Both the position numbers and the translations under genes were made by a program. From Streptomyces violascens (GTDB lineage Bacteria > Actinomycetota > Actinomycetes > Streptomycetales > Streptomycetaceae), in the NCBI RefSeq assembly GCF_014649955.1, contig NZ_BMUA01000001.1:496001-560000 (forward strand): a stretch of 64,000 nt of DNA. Reading direction: 5' to 3'. Position 1 is the first letter of the stretch, and each line of letters starts with the position of its first letter. Shown in pieces: positions 7,458-18,230 of this stretch. The notes beneath the pieces are model-generated. The model saw nothing but the letters and a program-made list of their open reading frames with translations. It searched no databases and was not told the DNA's origin.

Positions 7458-8927
7458 GTGTCCCGTCCCCGCCGCATCCCGCCCCCAGCCCCCGCCCGCG
7501 TCACCGCCCCGGACTCCCCGACCCCCGCCGACCCGGCGGACACAGCCCCCGCAGCAGCCCGCACCGCAGCCGACGCGGAGCGGGCGGCGCCCCATCCCGT
7601 CGACGCGTCACGCCCGTTGGGGCGGATCCTGCTCTTCGGTGTGCAGCACGTGCTGGTCATGGCCGCCACCCCCATCTCCGCCATCTTCCTGATGAGCGCC
7701 ACGCTGCGGCTGGACGCGGGTCTCACCGTCGATCTGCTCTCCGCCGCCTTCGTCCTGTCCGGCCTGGGCTCGTTGGTCCAGTCGCTCGGGCTGTGGAAGT
7801 TCGGGCCCCGGCTGCCCTTCGTCATGCTGCCGGGCGGTGCGCCGCTGGTCCTGTTCCTGGCCATCGCCGACGAGCACGGCCTGCGCGTCGCGACGGGGGC
7901 GGTCATCCTCACGGCCGTCTTCACCTTCGCCGTACTGCCGGTCTTCGCACGGCTGTTGAAGTACTTCCCGCCCCTCGTCATCGGCACGATGATCGTCATC
8001 GTCGGCGTGAATCTGGTGAAGGTCGGGGCAGGCCTGGTCACGGGGCGCCCCGGCGAGCAAGGCTTCGCAGATCCGGGCCGGCTCGGGCTCGGCCTGGCAA
8101 CCATCGGGTTCACGGTTCTCGGCCACCTGCTCCTGCGCGGAGTCCTGCGCCAGCTCTCCGTCATGCTCGGCCTGATCGCCGGTACGGTCCTCGCGCTGCT
8201 GCTCGGAGACGTGAGCCTCGGGCACCTCAGCCAGGGCGGCTGGCTCGACGTGCCGCGGCTCGTGCCGTTCGGCTCGCCCCGGTTCGACGTACTGGCGGCC
8301 CTGCCGCTCATGCTCTACAGCCTGGCGTCCATGGCCGAGGCCACCGGCCAGACCGTCATCAACGCCGAGGCGGTGGGCAAGGAGATCGACCAGCGGGTGG
8401 CCGTGCCCCGGACGATCCGCGGGGACGCGCTCGTCTCGGCGCTCGGCGGCGTGTTCGGGATGCCGTTGATGGTGACGAGCGGGGAGAACATCGGGATCGT
8501 CCGCGTCACGGGGGTGCGCAGCCGCTACGTCACGGCGGCCGCCGGAGTGGTCCTCATCGCCATCGGGTTCCTCGCGCCGGTGACCCGGGCCATCAGCGTC
8601 GTCCCGGCCGCGGTGGTCGGAGGCACCGCCATGGTCGTGTTCGCGGTGATCACCGTGCTCGGCGTGCAGATGCTCGCCCGCTGCGATCTCGACCGGCACA
8701 CCAACACGTTCATCTGCGCCGTCGCCCTCGCGCTCGGGCTGCTGCCCATCCTCGTACCCGACGTCTACCAGGGCTTCCCCTCGACCGTCCGCATCCTGCT
8801 CGAAAGCGGTGTCGCGGTCGGCGCGTTCGTCGCGGCCTTCCTCAACATCCTCTTCCACCACGTCGGACCGGCCCTCGCCGGCCGGCTGTCCCTACGCCCC
8901 GATCTGCGCACCGAAGGCAACCGATGA
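7458..8927 (+). CDS. NCS2-family nucleobase (xanthine/uracil) permease
   Basis: This 489-residue transporter has a Pro/Ala-rich N-terminal tail of about 50 residues and then about 12 to 14 membrane helices. FGVQHVLVM is the conserved QH motif of helix 1. ATGQTVINAEAVGKEIDQ is the NCS2 signature that contacts the base. The family imports xanthine, uric acid or uracil by ion symport across the cytoplasmic membrane. It starts with GTG at 7458 after CGGAG and shares ATGA with the amidohydrolase gene, so uptake and deamination are probably co-expressed. Purine is favoured over uracil by this neighbour. Regulation through the upstream palindrome is likely. Confidence 0.92.
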   Translation: MSRPRRIPPPAPARVTAPDSPTPADPADTAPAAARTAADAERAAPHPVDASRPLGRILLFGVQHVLVMAATPISAIFLMSATLRLDAGLTVDLLSAAFVLSGLGSLVQSLGLWKFGPRLPFVMLPGGAPLVLFLAIADEHGLRVATGAVILTAVFTFAVLPVFARLLKYFPPLVIGTMIVIVGVNLVKVGAGLVTGRPGEQGFADPGRLGLGLATIGFTVLGHLLLRGVLRQLSVMLGLIAGTVLALLLGDVSLGHLSQGGWLDVPRLVPFGSPRFDVLAALPLMLYSLASMAEATGQTVINAEAVGKEIDQRVAVPRTIRGDALVSALGGVFGMPLMVTSGENIGIVRVTGVRSRYVTAAAGVVLIAIGFLAPVTRAISVVPAAVVGGTAMVVFAVITVLGVQMLARCDLDRHTNTFICAVALALGLLPILVPDVYQGFPSTVRILLESGVAVGAFVAAFLNILFHHVGPALAGRLSLRPDLRTEGNR

Positions 8928-10414
8928 ACGAGCTCATCCAGGAACGGCTGCGCACCAGCGGCCCCCTCCTCCTCATCCCCGACGCGGTCCTGCTGCCGGA
9001 AGGAGTCGTCGAGCTGTACGCGGTGGTCGTCTGCGCCGGCTCCTTCGAGGCGGTGGGACCGACCGAGGAACTGGAGCGCGCCTATCCGCATCTCCAGGCC
9101 CTGCGCCTGCCGGGCCACCTGCTCATGCCGGGCTTCGTCGACAGCCATCACCATCTGACCCAGAGCTTCGGCGCGGCCCTCGCCTTCGGCGAACCCTCCG
9201 AGATATTCCGCCGGGTGTGGGTGCCGCTCGAAGGCGCCCTGGACGAGGAGTCGGCGTATGTGGCGGCCAAGCTCGCCGCGTTGGAGTCGCTGCGCGGCGG
9301 GTTCACCACCGTCACCGACGCCGGCACGCGCGCCGATGTGGACACCGACGTCGTCGCCTGCGCCGCGCGGGACGCCGGGATCCGCTGCGTCCTCGGACTG
9401 ATCTGCGACGACGCCCATGAAGGCGCCGATTCCGCCGCGGTGCTCGAACGGGCCGAGAAGCACCTGGCCGCGTACAGCGACGATCCGCTCATCCACCCCT
9501 CCCTCGCGATCTCCATCCCCGAGGCCGCCACCAACGCCACCCTGCACGCGACCGGCCGACTCGCCACCGAGGCCGGAGCGGTCGTCCAGATGCACGTCAA
9601 CGAGCATCTCGCGGCGGTCGAACGCTCCCTGCTGCGCCACGGCCTGCGCCCCCTGGAACATCTCCACGGCGTCGACGCGCTCGGCCCCCATCTCCTGGCC
9701 GCCCACACCACCCTCCTGTCACCCCGCGAGGTGTCGCTCCTGGCCGACACGGGAACGGCCGTCAGCTACAACCCCGTCGCCAGTGCCTGGAAGGGCAACG
9801 CGGTGGCCCCCGCGACCGCCCTCGCCGAGCGGGGCGTCCGCTTCGGGATCGGCAGCGACGGAACCCGCGGCGACGGGTTCCGCCTCGCCGACGCGGCCGA
9901 GTTCGCGCAGCGCCTCACGTACGGCCTCGCCACGGGCGACTCGTCCTGCGGAGCGGGCCATACCTGGCTGGAGCATGCCACCACAGGAGGCGCGGACGCC
10001 GTCGGCCTCGGCGGCCACACCGGTGCCGTCGGCGTCGGCATGGCCGCCGACTTCCTCCTGGTGGACGTGTCCACGCCGGAACTCGCGCTGTCCTGGGACC
10101 TGCCCTGGGAGTTGGTGCGGCGCGGCAACCGGGACCAGATCAGCGCCGTCTTCGTGGCCGGCCGGCTGCGTCTGTGGCACGGCCGGCCCGTCGACTGGGA
10201 CGGCCCCGCGCTCGTGCGCCGCGCCGCCGCGCTGGCGCGTACCGCCGTCGCAAGGGCGCCCATCACCCGCGCCCACCCCACCTCGACGGCTGCCCGCACA
10301 GCGGCGACCGCCCGGCCCCCGGCCGCCCGCACGACCACAGCGCACCCCCTCACCCAGGCAGGCGGCATCCCCGCGCAGAACGCCCCAGCACGGAACCGGA
10401 GCACCGCACAGTGA
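8924..10414 (+). CDS. Amidohydrolase, probable purine deaminase (8-oxoguanine/guanine deaminase type)
   Basis: This is a metal-dependent TIM-barrel hydrolase of 496 residues. FVDSHHHLTQSF gives the first metal-binding histidines, VVQMHVNEHLAAV and LLAAHTTLLSP the later ones, and FGIGSDGTRGDGFRL the catalytic aspartate. This pattern fits the guanine, 8-oxoguanine and S-adenosylhomocysteine deaminase branch of the superfamily. Coupling to an NCS2 permease by ATGA points to a purine substrate. After about residue 425 the sequence becomes a long Ala/Thr/Pro-rich tail (TAARTAATARPPAARTTTA) that is not part of the fold and is unusually long. The exact base cannot be told from the motifs. Confidence 0.85.
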   Translation: MNELIQERLRTSGPLLLIPDAVLLPEGVVELYAVVVCAGSFEAVGPTEELERAYPHLQALRLPGHLLMPGFVDSHHHLTQSFGAALAFGEPSEIFRRVWVPLEGALDEESAYVAAKLAALESLRGGFTTVTDAGTRADVDTDVVACAARDAGIRCVLGLICDDAHEGADSAAVLERAEKHLAAYSDDPLIHPSLAISIPEAATNATLHATGRLATEAGAVVQMHVNEHLAAVERSLLRHGLRPLEHLHGVDALGPHLLAAHTTLLSPREVSLLADTGTAVSYNPVASAWKGNAVAPATALAERGVRFGIGSDGTRGDGFRLADAAEFAQRLTYGLATGDSSCGAGHTWLEHATTGGADAVGLGGHTGAVGVGMAADFLLVDVSTPELALSWDLPWELVRRGNRDQISAVFVAGRLRLWHGRPVDWDGPALVRRAAALARTAVARAPITRAHPTSTAARTAATARPPAARTTTAHPLTQAGGIPAQNAPARNRSTAQ

Positions 10415-11121
10415 CCACGCAGACCCTGGTCGTCCTGGCCATCACGGTGGGGATCGCCGCATTCGTCCAGGGCGGCAGCGGGCTCGGCTTCGCGCTGGTC
10501 GTCGCACCGGTGGCCGGCATCGTCGATCCCTCGCTCCTGCCCGTCTTCGTCCTCGCGTCGATGATCCCGCTCAACCTGTACGTCGCCTGGCGCGAACGGG
10601 CCTCGCTCGATCTGCGCGGGGCCCGCTGGATCACGGTGGCCCGGATCGCCGCCACGCCGGGCGGGCTCGCGCTGCTCTGGCTCATCCCGGACCGCAGCAT
10701 CGGGCTGTTCGTCGGCGGTGCCACGGTCGCGGCGGCGCTGGTGAGCCTGGCCGCACCGGCCTTCGCGCCCAACCGTGCTGCGTACGTCGGGGCGGGCCTG
10801 GTCACGGGCCTCACGGAGACCGCGACCGGGGTCGGCGGCCCGCCGCTGGCCCTGGTCTATCAGCACCGGCCGCCCGCCGAGCTCCGCTCCACCGTCGCCG
10901 CCTGCTTCCTGGTGGGTGAAGTGGCCTCGCTCGCCCTTCTGTTCGCCACGGGGCGGGGGCGCGTCGCGGATCTGGGCTGGGCGATCGCACTGCTTCCGGC
11001 GATCGCCGCGGGGGCCTGGCTGAGCCGGTTGGTGCATCAGCGCATCGATGCCCGTCGGATGCGGCTGTTCGTGCTGGTCTTCGCGCTGGTCTCCGGCACC
11101 GTGCTCATCGCGGGTCCCTGA
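10411..11121 (+). CDS. TauE/SafE-family membrane permease
   Basis: This 236-residue protein starts with a GTG overlapping the preceding stop. It has about seven or eight hydrophobic helices in two related halves, each opening with a TauE/SafE-type glycine motif (FVQGGSGLGFAL and VTGLTETATGVGGPPLAL). The family carries sulfite, sulfoacetate and other small organic anions. Placement as the third gene of a purine operon suggests export or import of an anionic purine or breakdown product, but that is inference. Its 3' end overlaps the 3' end of the convergent LacI gene by 17 bases. Confidence 0.85.
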   Translation: MTTQTLVVLAITVGIAAFVQGGSGLGFALVVAPVAGIVDPSLLPVFVLASMIPLNLYVAWRERASLDLRGARWITVARIAATPGGLALLWLIPDRSIGLFVGGATVAAALVSLAAPAFAPNRAAYVGAGLVTGLTETATGVGGPPLALVYQHRPPAELRSTVAACFLVGEVASLALLFATGRGRVADLGWAIALLPAIAAGAWLSRLVHQRIDARRMRLFVLVFALVSGTVLIAGP

Positions 11122-12148
11122 GCGAGGAGGCGCGCGGGACCAGGGTCGGGGCGGGCGGCGGCGCCGCGCAGGGTGCGGTCGCGGCGCCGCGCAGCCCTGC
11201 GAGGAGCAGTTCCACCGCGTCGGACGCGGCCCGGTCCAGGTGCAGGTCGACCGCCGTCAGAGGGGGTTGGCAGGTGCGGGCGCGCAGCCCGTCGTAGCGG
11301 GTGGCGACCATGACGTCGTCGGGGATGGAGCGCCCGCTGTCCCGGATGGCCCGTACCGCCCCGACGGCGAAGGCGTCCACCAGGGCGCAGACCGCGTCGG
11401 TCTCGGGGTGCGCGGCCAGCAGCGCCTTGCAGCGCTCGTACGCCTCGTCCTCGCCCCCCGTCTCGGGCCATGCCTCGACGACGGGGGCCCAGCCGTGCTC
11501 GGCGGCCAGCCGTTCGTACGCGGCGCGGGCGTCGACCGACGAGTGCCGCGAGCCCGAGCCCACGACGAGCGCCGGATGCCGGGCCCCCTGCTCCCGCAGA
11601 TGCGTGAGGAGCACGCTCGTCACCCGCTCGCCCCACAGATCCACATAGGGCGCGTCGTCGTCCGCCGCGACCGGCCGGCCCAGGGCGACGTACGGCAGCC
11701 CCCGCTCGCGCAGTTGCGTCGCCGCCGCGTCGTCGACGTCGGGTTCGACGACGATGGCCCCGTCGATGTCGAGGGAGTAGAGCGCTGACCCGGACCGCAC
11801 GGGCGGCACCAACACCAGCGCATAACCGTGGACGAGGGCGCTCTCCGCGGCCGCGGCGGCCACCTCCATGTAGAACCCGAGCCGCGACGGGCCGCCGGCC
11901 ACCGCGAACGGCATGGACGACACCAGCGCGATGGCCTTCGCCTGGCCGGTACGCAGGCGCTGTGCACGCAAGTTGGGCCGGTAGCCGAGTTCCAGGGCGG
12001 TCTGCTTGATGCGCTCCCTGGTGCGGGGATCCACCTTGCCGAGCCCGTTGAGCGCGTGCGAGACCGTCGTACGCGACACACCCGCGACGCGCGCGACATC
12101 GGCGATCGTCGGCGGCTTGGCACCGTGGGGGGAACCGGAAGCGGGCAT
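11105..12148 (-). CDS. LacI-family transcriptional regulator
   Basis: This 347-residue repressor has an N-terminal helix-turn-helix and hinge (PTIADVARVAGVSRTTVSHA, then LNGLGKVDPRTRERI) followed by a periplasmic-binding-protein-like effector domain. The ATG at 12148 follows AGGAG. A longer frame reaches 12322 but lacks the family N-terminus. It converges on the permease operon, overlapping its last gene by 17 bp. It is the best candidate for the protein that binds the 20-bp palindrome at 7367-7386. The effector is probably a purine or purine breakdown product, inferred only from neighbours. Confidence 0.93.
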   Translation of the reverse strand: MPASGSPHGAKPPTIADVARVAGVSRTTVSHALNGLGKVDPRTRERIKQTALELGYRPNLRAQRLRTGQAKAIALVSSMPFAVAGGPSRLGFYMEVAAAAAESALVHGYALVLVPPVRSGSALYSLDIDGAIVVEPDVDDAAATQLRERGLPYVALGRPVAADDDAPYVDLWGERVTSVLLTHLREQGARHPALVVGSGSRHSSVDARAAYERLAAEHGWAPVVEAWPETGGEDEAYERCKALLAAHPETDAVCALVDAFAVGAVRAIRDSGRSIPDDVMVATRYDGLRARTCQPPLTAVDLHLDRAASDAVELLLAGLRGAATAPCAAPPPAPTLVPRASSLRDPR

Positions 12149-12302
12149 CTGCGGGGGCACTCCTGTGCTGGGACGGCCAACGGGACGTGGCCCCATCTTC
12201 GCCGAGGCCGTCCCGACCGGGCGAAACCGGGTGCGCGAACGCGCGAGCGGCACCGCCGTGCGGTCGTGGAGACCGGAGGGACCACACCGGTAGCGTGGGC
12301 CC

Positions 12303-13175
12303 ATGCACGAGGTCGGCGCCACAGGTCCGCGGCCCTCCGCCGGGGATCGCCGCTTCCCCGTGTTCCACGCGGCGCGCTGCGGCGGGCTCGGTGAGCTGGA
12401 CGGCCACCTGATCGGATGCCGGGCCTGTCCGCGCCTTGTCGCCTGGCGCGAGAAGGTCGCCGCGACGAAACGAGCAGGCTTCCAGGGCTGGGAGTACTGG
12501 GGCAGGCCGGTGCCGGGGTTCGGTCCGCACGATGCCCCCCTGGCGGTGGTCGGGCTCGCTCCGGCCGCTCACGGCGCCAACCGGACGGGCCGTATGTTCA
12601 CCGGCGACGCTTCGGGCGACTTCCTCTTCGCGGCCCTGCACGCTGCAGGCCTCGCCTCTCGGCCCACCGCCACCGCGGCCGACGACGGCCTCGAGCTGTA
12701 CGGGGTGCGGGTGACCTCCCCCGTCCACTGCGCTCCTCCCGCGAACAAGCCGACACCCGCGGAGCGGGACACGTGCCGACCGTGGCTGGCGGCCGAAATC
12801 ACGCTGCTGAACCCTCGCGCGATCGTTGTCCTGGGGGGTTTCGGCTGGCAGGCGCTCCTGCCCGTCCTCTCCGACTGCGGCTGGCGACTGCCGCGCCCCC
12901 GGCCCCGGTTCGCGCACGGCAACGTAGTGACGCTGCGACGCGCGGAGCCGGATGCCGCGCGGCCGGCGGACGCGGGCCGGAGCGAACACGGCGGCCGGGC
13001 CGCGGACGACGAACTCCATGTGATCGGCTGCTACCACCCCAGCCGGCGCAACACCTTCACGGGACGCCTGACCTCCCCCATGCTCATTGACCTGCTCCAC
13101 CAGGCCGCGCACCTCGCGGGCCTGGGCGGGCGCGCGGACGCACTCGGCCCCAGGCCGGGCCCGCCGAGCTCCTGA
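12303..13175 (+). CDS. Family 5 (UDGb-type) uracil-DNA glycosylase
   Basis: This 290-residue protein excises uracil and related deaminated bases from DNA. Four cysteines typical of the Fe-S cluster in families 4 and 5 are suggested by IGCRACPRLVAWRE and later VTSPVHCAPP and VIGCYHPS. The active-site block GLAPAAHGANRTGRMFTGD matches family 5 (UDGb), in which the usual catalytic Asp/Asn of the first motif is replaced by small residues. GCYHPSRRNTFTGR is the DNA-intercalating motif. The start codon lies 154 bp from the divergent lacI gene. No repair operon is adjacent. Confidence 0.88.
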   Translation: MHEVGATGPRPSAGDRRFPVFHAARCGGLGELDGHLIGCRACPRLVAWREKVAATKRAGFQGWEYWGRPVPGFGPHDAPLAVVGLAPAAHGANRTGRMFTGDASGDFLFAALHAAGLASRPTATAADDGLELYGVRVTSPVHCAPPANKPTPAERDTCRPWLAAEITLLNPRAIVVLGGFGWQALLPVLSDCGWRLPRPRPRFAHGNVVTLRRAEPDAARPADAGRSEHGGRAADDELHVIGCYHPSRRNTFTGRLTSPMLIDLLHQAAHLAGLGGRADALGPRPGPPSS

Positions 13176-13252
13176 CCGTCCGCAGCGCCTTGTCCACGGC
13201 GTCCGGAACGCGCGCCGGACACTCCGGGCGGTCGCGGCGACCGCCTCGCGCC

Positions 13253-14239
13253 TCAGACCCCTCCGCCGCCGAACACTCCGAGGATGCGCTCCGCGGCGAG
13301 CGTGGCCGTCAACTCGCCGTTGCGGACCTGTTGTTCGAGGGTGGGTGCCAGGGACCGTACCTCGGGATCCGCGTGGAGGCGGCCGAGCAGCTCGTCGCGG
13401 ACCATCGTCCAGGTCCAGTCGACCTGCTGCTCGCGGCGCTTGGCGGCGAGCCGGCCGGTCGAGTCGAGCAGGGTGCGGTGTGCTTCGACGCGCTCCCAGA
13501 CGGTGTCGAGGCCGGTCGATTCGCGGGCGCTGCAGGAGAGGACGGGGGGTGTCCAGGCCGCGTCCATGGGGTGCATCAGGCGCAGGGCGCCCGCCAGTTC
13601 GCGGCCCGCGGCCCTGGCGTCGCGCTCGTGCGGGCCGTCCGCCTTGTTCACGGCGATCACGTCGGCCAGCTCCAGGACGCCCTTCTTGATGCCCTGCAGC
13701 TGGTCGCCGGTGCGGGCCAGGGTGAGCAGCAGGAAGGTGTCGACCATGTTCGCGACCGCGGTCTCCGACTGGCCGACGCCGACCGTCTCCACCAGGATCA
13801 CGTCGTAGCCCGCCGCCTCCATCACCACGATGGACTCCCGCGTCGCCTTGGCCACCCCGCCGAGCGTGCCGGCGGTGGGCGAGGGGCGTACGAAGGCGGC
13901 GGGGTCGACGGCGAGGCGTTCCATGCGGGTCTTGTCGCCCAGGATGGAGCCGCCCGTGCGGGTCGAGGACGGGTCGACGGCCAGGACCGCGACCCGGTGC
14001 CCGAGCGAGGTCAGCATCGTGCCGAGCGCGTCGATGAACGTCGACTTGCCGACACCGGGTACCCCGCTGATGCCCACCCGCCGGGCCTTTCCGCTGTGCG
14101 GGAGCAGGTGGGTGAGCAGGGACTGCGCCAGGGTCCGGTGGTCGGGCCGGGTGGACTCGACGAGGGTGATGGCGCGGGCGATGTGCGCCCGCTTCCCGTC
14201 GAGTACGCCCTTCACATAGGTGTCGAGGTCGATGGCCAT
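13253..14239 (-). CDS. meaB: Methylmalonyl-CoA mutase-associated GTPase MeaB
   Basis: This 328-residue G3E-family P-loop GTPase gates B12 cofactor loading and protects methylmalonyl-CoA mutase from inactivation. VGISGVPGVGKSTFIDAL is the Walker A loop, LAVDPSS the metal-binding segment with the following TRTGGSILGDKTRM, VETVGVGQSE the switch II region, and VNKADGP the base-recognition NKxD. The ATG at 14239 lies five bases after the stop of mutB. Co-location with both mutase subunits makes the assignment secure. It is the last gene of a three-gene leftward operon. Confidence 0.96.
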   Translation of the reverse strand: MAIDLDTYVKGVLDGKRAHIARAITLVESTRPDHRTLAQSLLTHLLPHSGKARRVGISGVPGVGKSTFIDALGTMLTSLGHRVAVLAVDPSSTRTGGSILGDKTRMERLAVDPAAFVRPSPTAGTLGGVAKATRESIVVMEAAGYDVILVETVGVGQSETAVANMVDTFLLLTLARTGDQLQGIKKGVLELADVIAVNKADGPHERDARAAGRELAGALRLMHPMDAAWTPPVLSCSARESTGLDTVWERVEAHRTLLDSTGRLAAKRREQQVDWTWTMVRDELLGRLHADPEVRSLAPTLEQQVRNGELTATLAAERILGVFGGGGV

Positions 14240-14244
14240 GGGGC

Positions 14245-16416
14245 TCAGAGGTCGTGTCCGAGTTCGGCGGCGAGCTTGTCGACCAGGTCGTACGCCGCGT
14301 CCGGGATGACCGTGCCCGGCGGGAAGACCGCGGTTGCGCCCATCTCCAGAAGGGTCGGCACGTCCTGCGGGGGGATCACGCCGCCCACCACGATCATGAT
14401 GTCCTCGCGTCCCTCCTCGGCCAGTTGCTCGCGCAGCGCCGGTACGAGGGTGAGGTGCCCGGCGGCCAGTGAGGACACGCCGACGATGTGCACGTCGGCC
14501 TCGACGGCCTGGCGTGCGACCTCGGCCGGGGTCTGGAACAGCGGGCCGACGTCCACGTCGAAGCCGAGGTCGGCGAAGGCGGTGGCGATGACCTTCTGGC
14601 CGCGGTCGTGGCCGTCCTGGCCCATCTTGGCGACCAGGATGCGCGGACGCCGCCCCTCGGCCTCCTCGAAGGCGTCCACCCTGGTCCGCGTGCGCTCCAC
14701 GGACGGCGACTCCCCTGCCTCGTTGCGGTACACACCGGAGATCGTACGGATCTGGCTGGAGTGGCGGCCGTACACCTTCTCCAGGGCGTCGGAGATCTCG
14801 CCGACGGTGGCCTTGGCGCGGGCCGCGCGCACGGCGAGTTCGAGGAGGTTGCCCTCGCCGCCCGCCGCCCGGGTGAGGGCGTCGAGGGCGTCCCGGCACG
14901 CGGTCTCGTCGCGCTCGGCGCGCAGCCGGCGCAGCTTCTCGATCTGCCGGCCGCGGACCGAGGAGTTGTCGACCTTGAGGACGTCGATCTGCTCGTCGCT
15001 GTCGACGCGGTACTTGTTCACGCCGATGACCGGCTGACGGCCGGAGTCGATCCGGGCCTGGGTGCGGGCCGCGGCCTCCTCGACACGCAGCTTCGGGATG
15101 CCCGCGTCGATGGCCTGCGCCATGCCGCCGGCCGCCTCGACCTCCTCGATGTGCTGCCAGGCCCGCCGTGCCAGGTCGTACGTCAGCTTCTCGACGTAAG
15201 CGCTGCCGCCCCACGGGTCGATGACCCGGGTGGTTCCCGACTCCTGCTGGATGAGTAGCTGGGTGTTGCGGGCGATGCGCGCCGAGAAGTCGGTGGGCAG
15301 CGCGAGCGCCTCGTCCAGGGCGTTGGTGTGCAGCGACTGGGTGTGGCCCTGGGTGGCGGCCATCGCCTCCACACACGTACGGGTCACGTTGTTGAAGACG
15401 TCCTGTGCGGTCAGCGACCACCCCGAGGTCTGCGAATGGGTGCGCAGCGAAAGGGACTTGGTGTTCTTCGGGTCGAACTGCTTGACCAGCCTCGCCCACA
15501 GCAGGCGCGCGGCCCGCATCTTGGCGATCTCCATGAAGAAGTTCATGCCGATCGCCCAGAAGAAGCTCAGCCGCGGCGCGAACGCGTCCACGTCGAGGCC
15601 CGCCTCCTGCCCGGCCCGCAGATACTCCACACCGTCGGCCAGCGTGTAGGCCAGCTCCAGGTCGGCCGTCGCCCCGGCCTCCTGGATGTGGTAGCCGGAG
15701 ATGGAGATGGAGTTGTAGCGCGGCATCCGCTGCGAGGTGAAGGCGAAGATGTCGGAGATGATCCGCATCGACGGCTTCGGCGGATAGATGTAGGTGTTGC
15801 GGACCATGAACTCCTTGAGGATGTCGTTCTGGATGGTCCCGGCCAGCTTCTCCGGCGGTACGCCCTGCTCCTCGGCCGCCACGATGTACAGCGCGAGGAC
15901 GGGCAGCACGGCGCCGTTCATCGTCATCGACACGGTCATCCTGTCGAGCGGGATGCCGTCGAAGAGCTGCCGCATGTCATAGATCGAGTCGATGGCCACG
16001 CCGGCCATGCCGACGTCACCGGTCACCCTCGGGTGGTCGCTGTCGTAGCCGCGGTGGGTGGGCAGGTCGAAGGCGACGGACAGGCCCTTCTGCCCGGCCG
16101 CGAGGTTGCGCCGGTAGAAGGCGTTGGACTCCTCGGCCGTGGAGAACCCGGCGTACTGCCGGATCGTCCAGGGCTGGTTGACGTACATCGTCGGGTAGGG
16201 CCCGCGCAGGTAGGGCGCGATGCCCGGGTACGTGCCGAGGAAGTCGAGGCCTTCCAGGTCGTGCCCGGTGTAGAGCGGCTTGACCGCGATGCCCTCGGGG
16301 GTCTCCCAGAGCGGCTCGCTGCCGGCCGCCTGGGTGAGGGCCGCACGCCATGCGTCGGCGGAGCCTTCGGCGCGGGGCGCCCCGAGGTCGACCCCGGAGA
16401 AGTCGGGGATTCCCAT
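14245..16416 (-). CDS. mutB: Methylmalonyl-CoA mutase large (catalytic, B12-binding) subunit
   Basis: This 723-residue subunit interconverts methylmalonyl-CoA and succinyl-CoA. The N-terminal TIM barrel contains the substrate-binding region ([20 protein letters not shown] and [20 protein letters not shown]). The C-terminal Rossmann-like domain carries the base-off/His-on cobalamin motif ([15 protein letters not shown]), with the histidine that coordinates cobalt. Its ATG overlaps the mutA stop as ATGA, which implies coupled translation and a 1:1 heterodimer. In Streptomyces the reaction supplies methylmalonyl-CoA for polyketides and processes propionyl-CoA. No epimerase gene is in the window. 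Confidence 0.97.
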   Translation of the reverse strand: MGIPDFSGVDLGAPRAEGSADAWRAALTQAAGSEPLWETPEGIAVKPLYTGHDLEGLDFLGTYPGIAPYLRGPYPTMYVNQPWTIRQYAGFSTAEESNAFYRRNLAAGQKGLSVAFDLPTHRGYDSDHPRVTGDVGMAGVAIDSIYDMRQLFDGIPLDRMTVSMTMNGAVLPVLALYIVAAEEQGVPPEKLAGTIQNDILKEFMVRNTYIYPPKPSMRIISDIFAFTSQRMPRYNSISISGYHIQEAGATADLELAYTLADGVEYLRAGQEAGLDVDAFAPRLSFFWAIGMNFFMEIAKMRAARLLWARLVKQFDPKNTKSLSLRTHSQTSGWSLTAQDVFNNVTRTCVEAMAATQGHTQSLHTNALDEALALPTDFSARIARNTQLLIQQESGTTRVIDPWGGSAYVEKLTYDLARRAWQHIEEVEAAGGMAQAIDAGIPKLRVEEAAARTQARIDSGRQPVIGVNKYRVDSDEQIDVLKVDNSSVRGRQIEKLRRLRAERDETACRDALDALTRAAGGEGNLLELAVRAARAKATVGEISDALEKVYGRHSSQIRTISGVYRNEAGESPSVERTRTRVDAFEEAEGRRPRILVAKMGQDGHDRGQKVIATAFADLGFDVDVGPLFQTPAEVARQAVEADVHIVGVSSLAAGHLTLVPALREQLAEEGREDIMIVVGGVIPPQDVPTLLEMGATAVFPPGTVIPDAAYDLVDKLAAELGHDL

Positions 16417-18230
16417 CAGGACACTCCCATGCGGTCGAGGGTGGTGGAGAGCAGGGCGACGGCGTCGCAGCCCGCGAAGACGTACGCGTCCACATCGCTG
16501 TACTGCCCGGGACGACCGGCGAGGAACACCTGTGTGGCGCCTGCCGACTTGAGGGTGCCGGCGGCGGCCGCCGCCTGTTCCTCGTACAGCGCGTCACTGG
16601 AGCAGAGACAGGACTCGGTGGCGCCGGACGCGCGGAACGCCTCGGCGGTGGCGTCCCCGGTGACCGGTTCGATGCCGCCCGCCTGGAACAGGTTGGCGGC
16701 GAAGGTCGCCCGCGCGGTGTGGGCGGCGGCCGGTCCCAGGGTGGCCAGGAAGATGCGCGGCCGCGAGCCGGTGGCCGCGAGGTGCGCGTCGGAGCGGGCG
16801 CGCAGGGCCTCGAACGCCTCGTCGCGCCGCACCCGGGGCAGCCCTCCGGACGGCGCCGGGGCCGCGGGCGCCCGCTCGACCGGGGGCTCGGCGAGGTTGG
16901 GGAACTCGCTGACGCCGGTGATGGGTTCGCGGCGCTTGGCGAGCTGGGCGGAGCGTACGGCCCAGGTGTTCGCCAGGTCCTCGCCGATGAAGCCGGAGCG
17001 CAGGGCGGACGCCTGGCCCCCCGCGCGCTCGATCCGTCGGAAGAACTCCCAGCCCGCGTGGGCGAGTTCATCGGTGAGCCGCTCGACGTACCAGGAGCCA
17101 CCCGCAGGGTCGATCACCCGGGCCAGATGCGACTCCTCGACCAGGATCGACGAAGTGTTGCGGGCGATGCGGCGCGCGAACGCGTCGGGCAGCCCCAGCG
17201 CGTGGTCGAAGGGCAGCACGGTGACGGCGTCCGCGCCGCCGACCCCGGCGGCCAGCGTGGCGACCGTGGTGCGCAGCATGTTCACCCACGGGTCGCGGCG
17301 CGACATCATCACGGGCGAGGTGACGGCGTGCTGGATCTGCGCCGCCGGGGCGCCGCAGACCTCGGTGACGCGCGCCCAGAGCCTGCGGGCGGCCCGCAGC
17401 TTGGCGATCGTCAGGAACTGGTCGGCGGTGGCCGCGTACCGGAACTCCAGCTGGGCGGCGGCCTGTTCGGCCGTGAGCCCCGCCTCGGTCAGCTCCCGCA
17501 GGTAGGCGACACCGGTCGCGAGCGAGCAGCCCAGCTCCTGCGCGGCAGAGCCGCCGGCTTCGTGGTACGGCAGGGCGTCCACGGTCAGGGCGCGCAGCCC
17601 CGGGTACGCGTCGGCACACTGCCGCGCGAGCCCGGCCACGGGTGCGAAGCCGAACGCCTCTCCGGTACGCGCCTCGTGGCCCAGCGGATCGGCCCCGAGG
17701 TTGCCCCGTGCCGCCTCCCTGGCGACCCCGCGCTCCTCGTACAGGCGGAGCAACTCCCGTGCGGCGGGCTCGACTTGAGACCCCGCGTCCAGGGCGACGG
17801 CCGCGAGATCGAGGTACACACCTTCCAGGACCTGGGGCAGGCGCTCCACCGGGAACCCGCCGTCGCCGGCGACGAGCCACAGCGAGGTGACCCCGTTCTC
17901 CAGGTCGGCGAGCACCGCACCGTCCGCGACCGCGGTGTGCCGCTGCCGCACGTCCCAGCCGCCGGTGGTGCTCCCCTCGACGCGGCCACCGCGTACGAAA
18001 GGTGCAAAACCGGGGAAACCGGGATCGGGCACGGAGTCGTCCGCCGTGTAGAGGGGACGCGTACCGAGCCCGTCCTCCAACGCGGTGGACAGGGCGTCTT
18101 CGGCTGCCGCACCCGAGAGTTCCTTGCCCGACTTGCGCAGTACGCCTTCCACAAGGCGCTGCCACTGCTCATGTGTCGCATCAGGAAACTCGGCTGCCAG
18201 CGAAAGCCCGTCGTCAGGCAGGACCGTCAT
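16416..18230 (-). CDS. mutA: Methylmalonyl-CoA mutase small (structural) subunit
   Basis: This 604-residue partner of MutB has the same TIM-barrel and cobalamin-like architecture but lacks the cobalt-ligating DxHxxG motif at its C-terminus, as expected for the non-catalytic subunit. FAPFVRGG and [18 protein letters not shown] are characteristic. It is the first gene of mutA-mutB-meaB. The ATG at 18230 is preceded on the minus strand by TAGCAT only about ten bases upstream, so the transcript may have a very short leader; this is tentative. Confidence 0.96.
   Translation of the reverse strand: MTVLPDDGLSLAAEFPDATHEQWQRLVEGVLRKSGKELSGAAAEDALSTALEDGLGTRPLYTADDSVPDPGFPGFAPFVRGGRVEGSTTGGWDVRQRHTAVADGAVLADLENGVTSLWLVAGDGGFPVERLPQVLEGVYLDLAAVALDAGSQVEPAARELLRLYEERGVAREAARGNLGADPLGHEARTGEAFGFAPVAGLARQCADAYPGLRALTVDALPYHEAGGSAAQELGCSLATGVAYLRELTEAGLTAEQAAAQLEFRYAATADQFLTIAKLRAARRLWARVTEVCGAPAAQIQHAVTSPVMMSRRDPWVNMLRTTVATLAAGVGGADAVTVLPFDHALGLPDAFARRIARNTSSILVEESHLARVIDPAGGSWYVERLTDELAHAGWEFFRRIERAGGQASALRSGFIGEDLANTWAVRSAQLAKRREPITGVSEFPNLAEPPVERAPAAPAPSGGLPRVRRDEAFEALRARSDAHLAATGSRPRIFLATLGPAAAHTARATFAANLFQAGGIEPVTGDATAEAFRASGATESCLCSSDALYEEQAAAAAGTLKSAGATQVFLAGRPGQYSDVDAYVFAGCDAVALLSTTLDRMGVS

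Noticed and set aside
13190..15037. Long plus-strand frame across meaB and mutB
   Set aside because: It shows no domain and lies opposite two secure genes with strong motifs on the minus strand.
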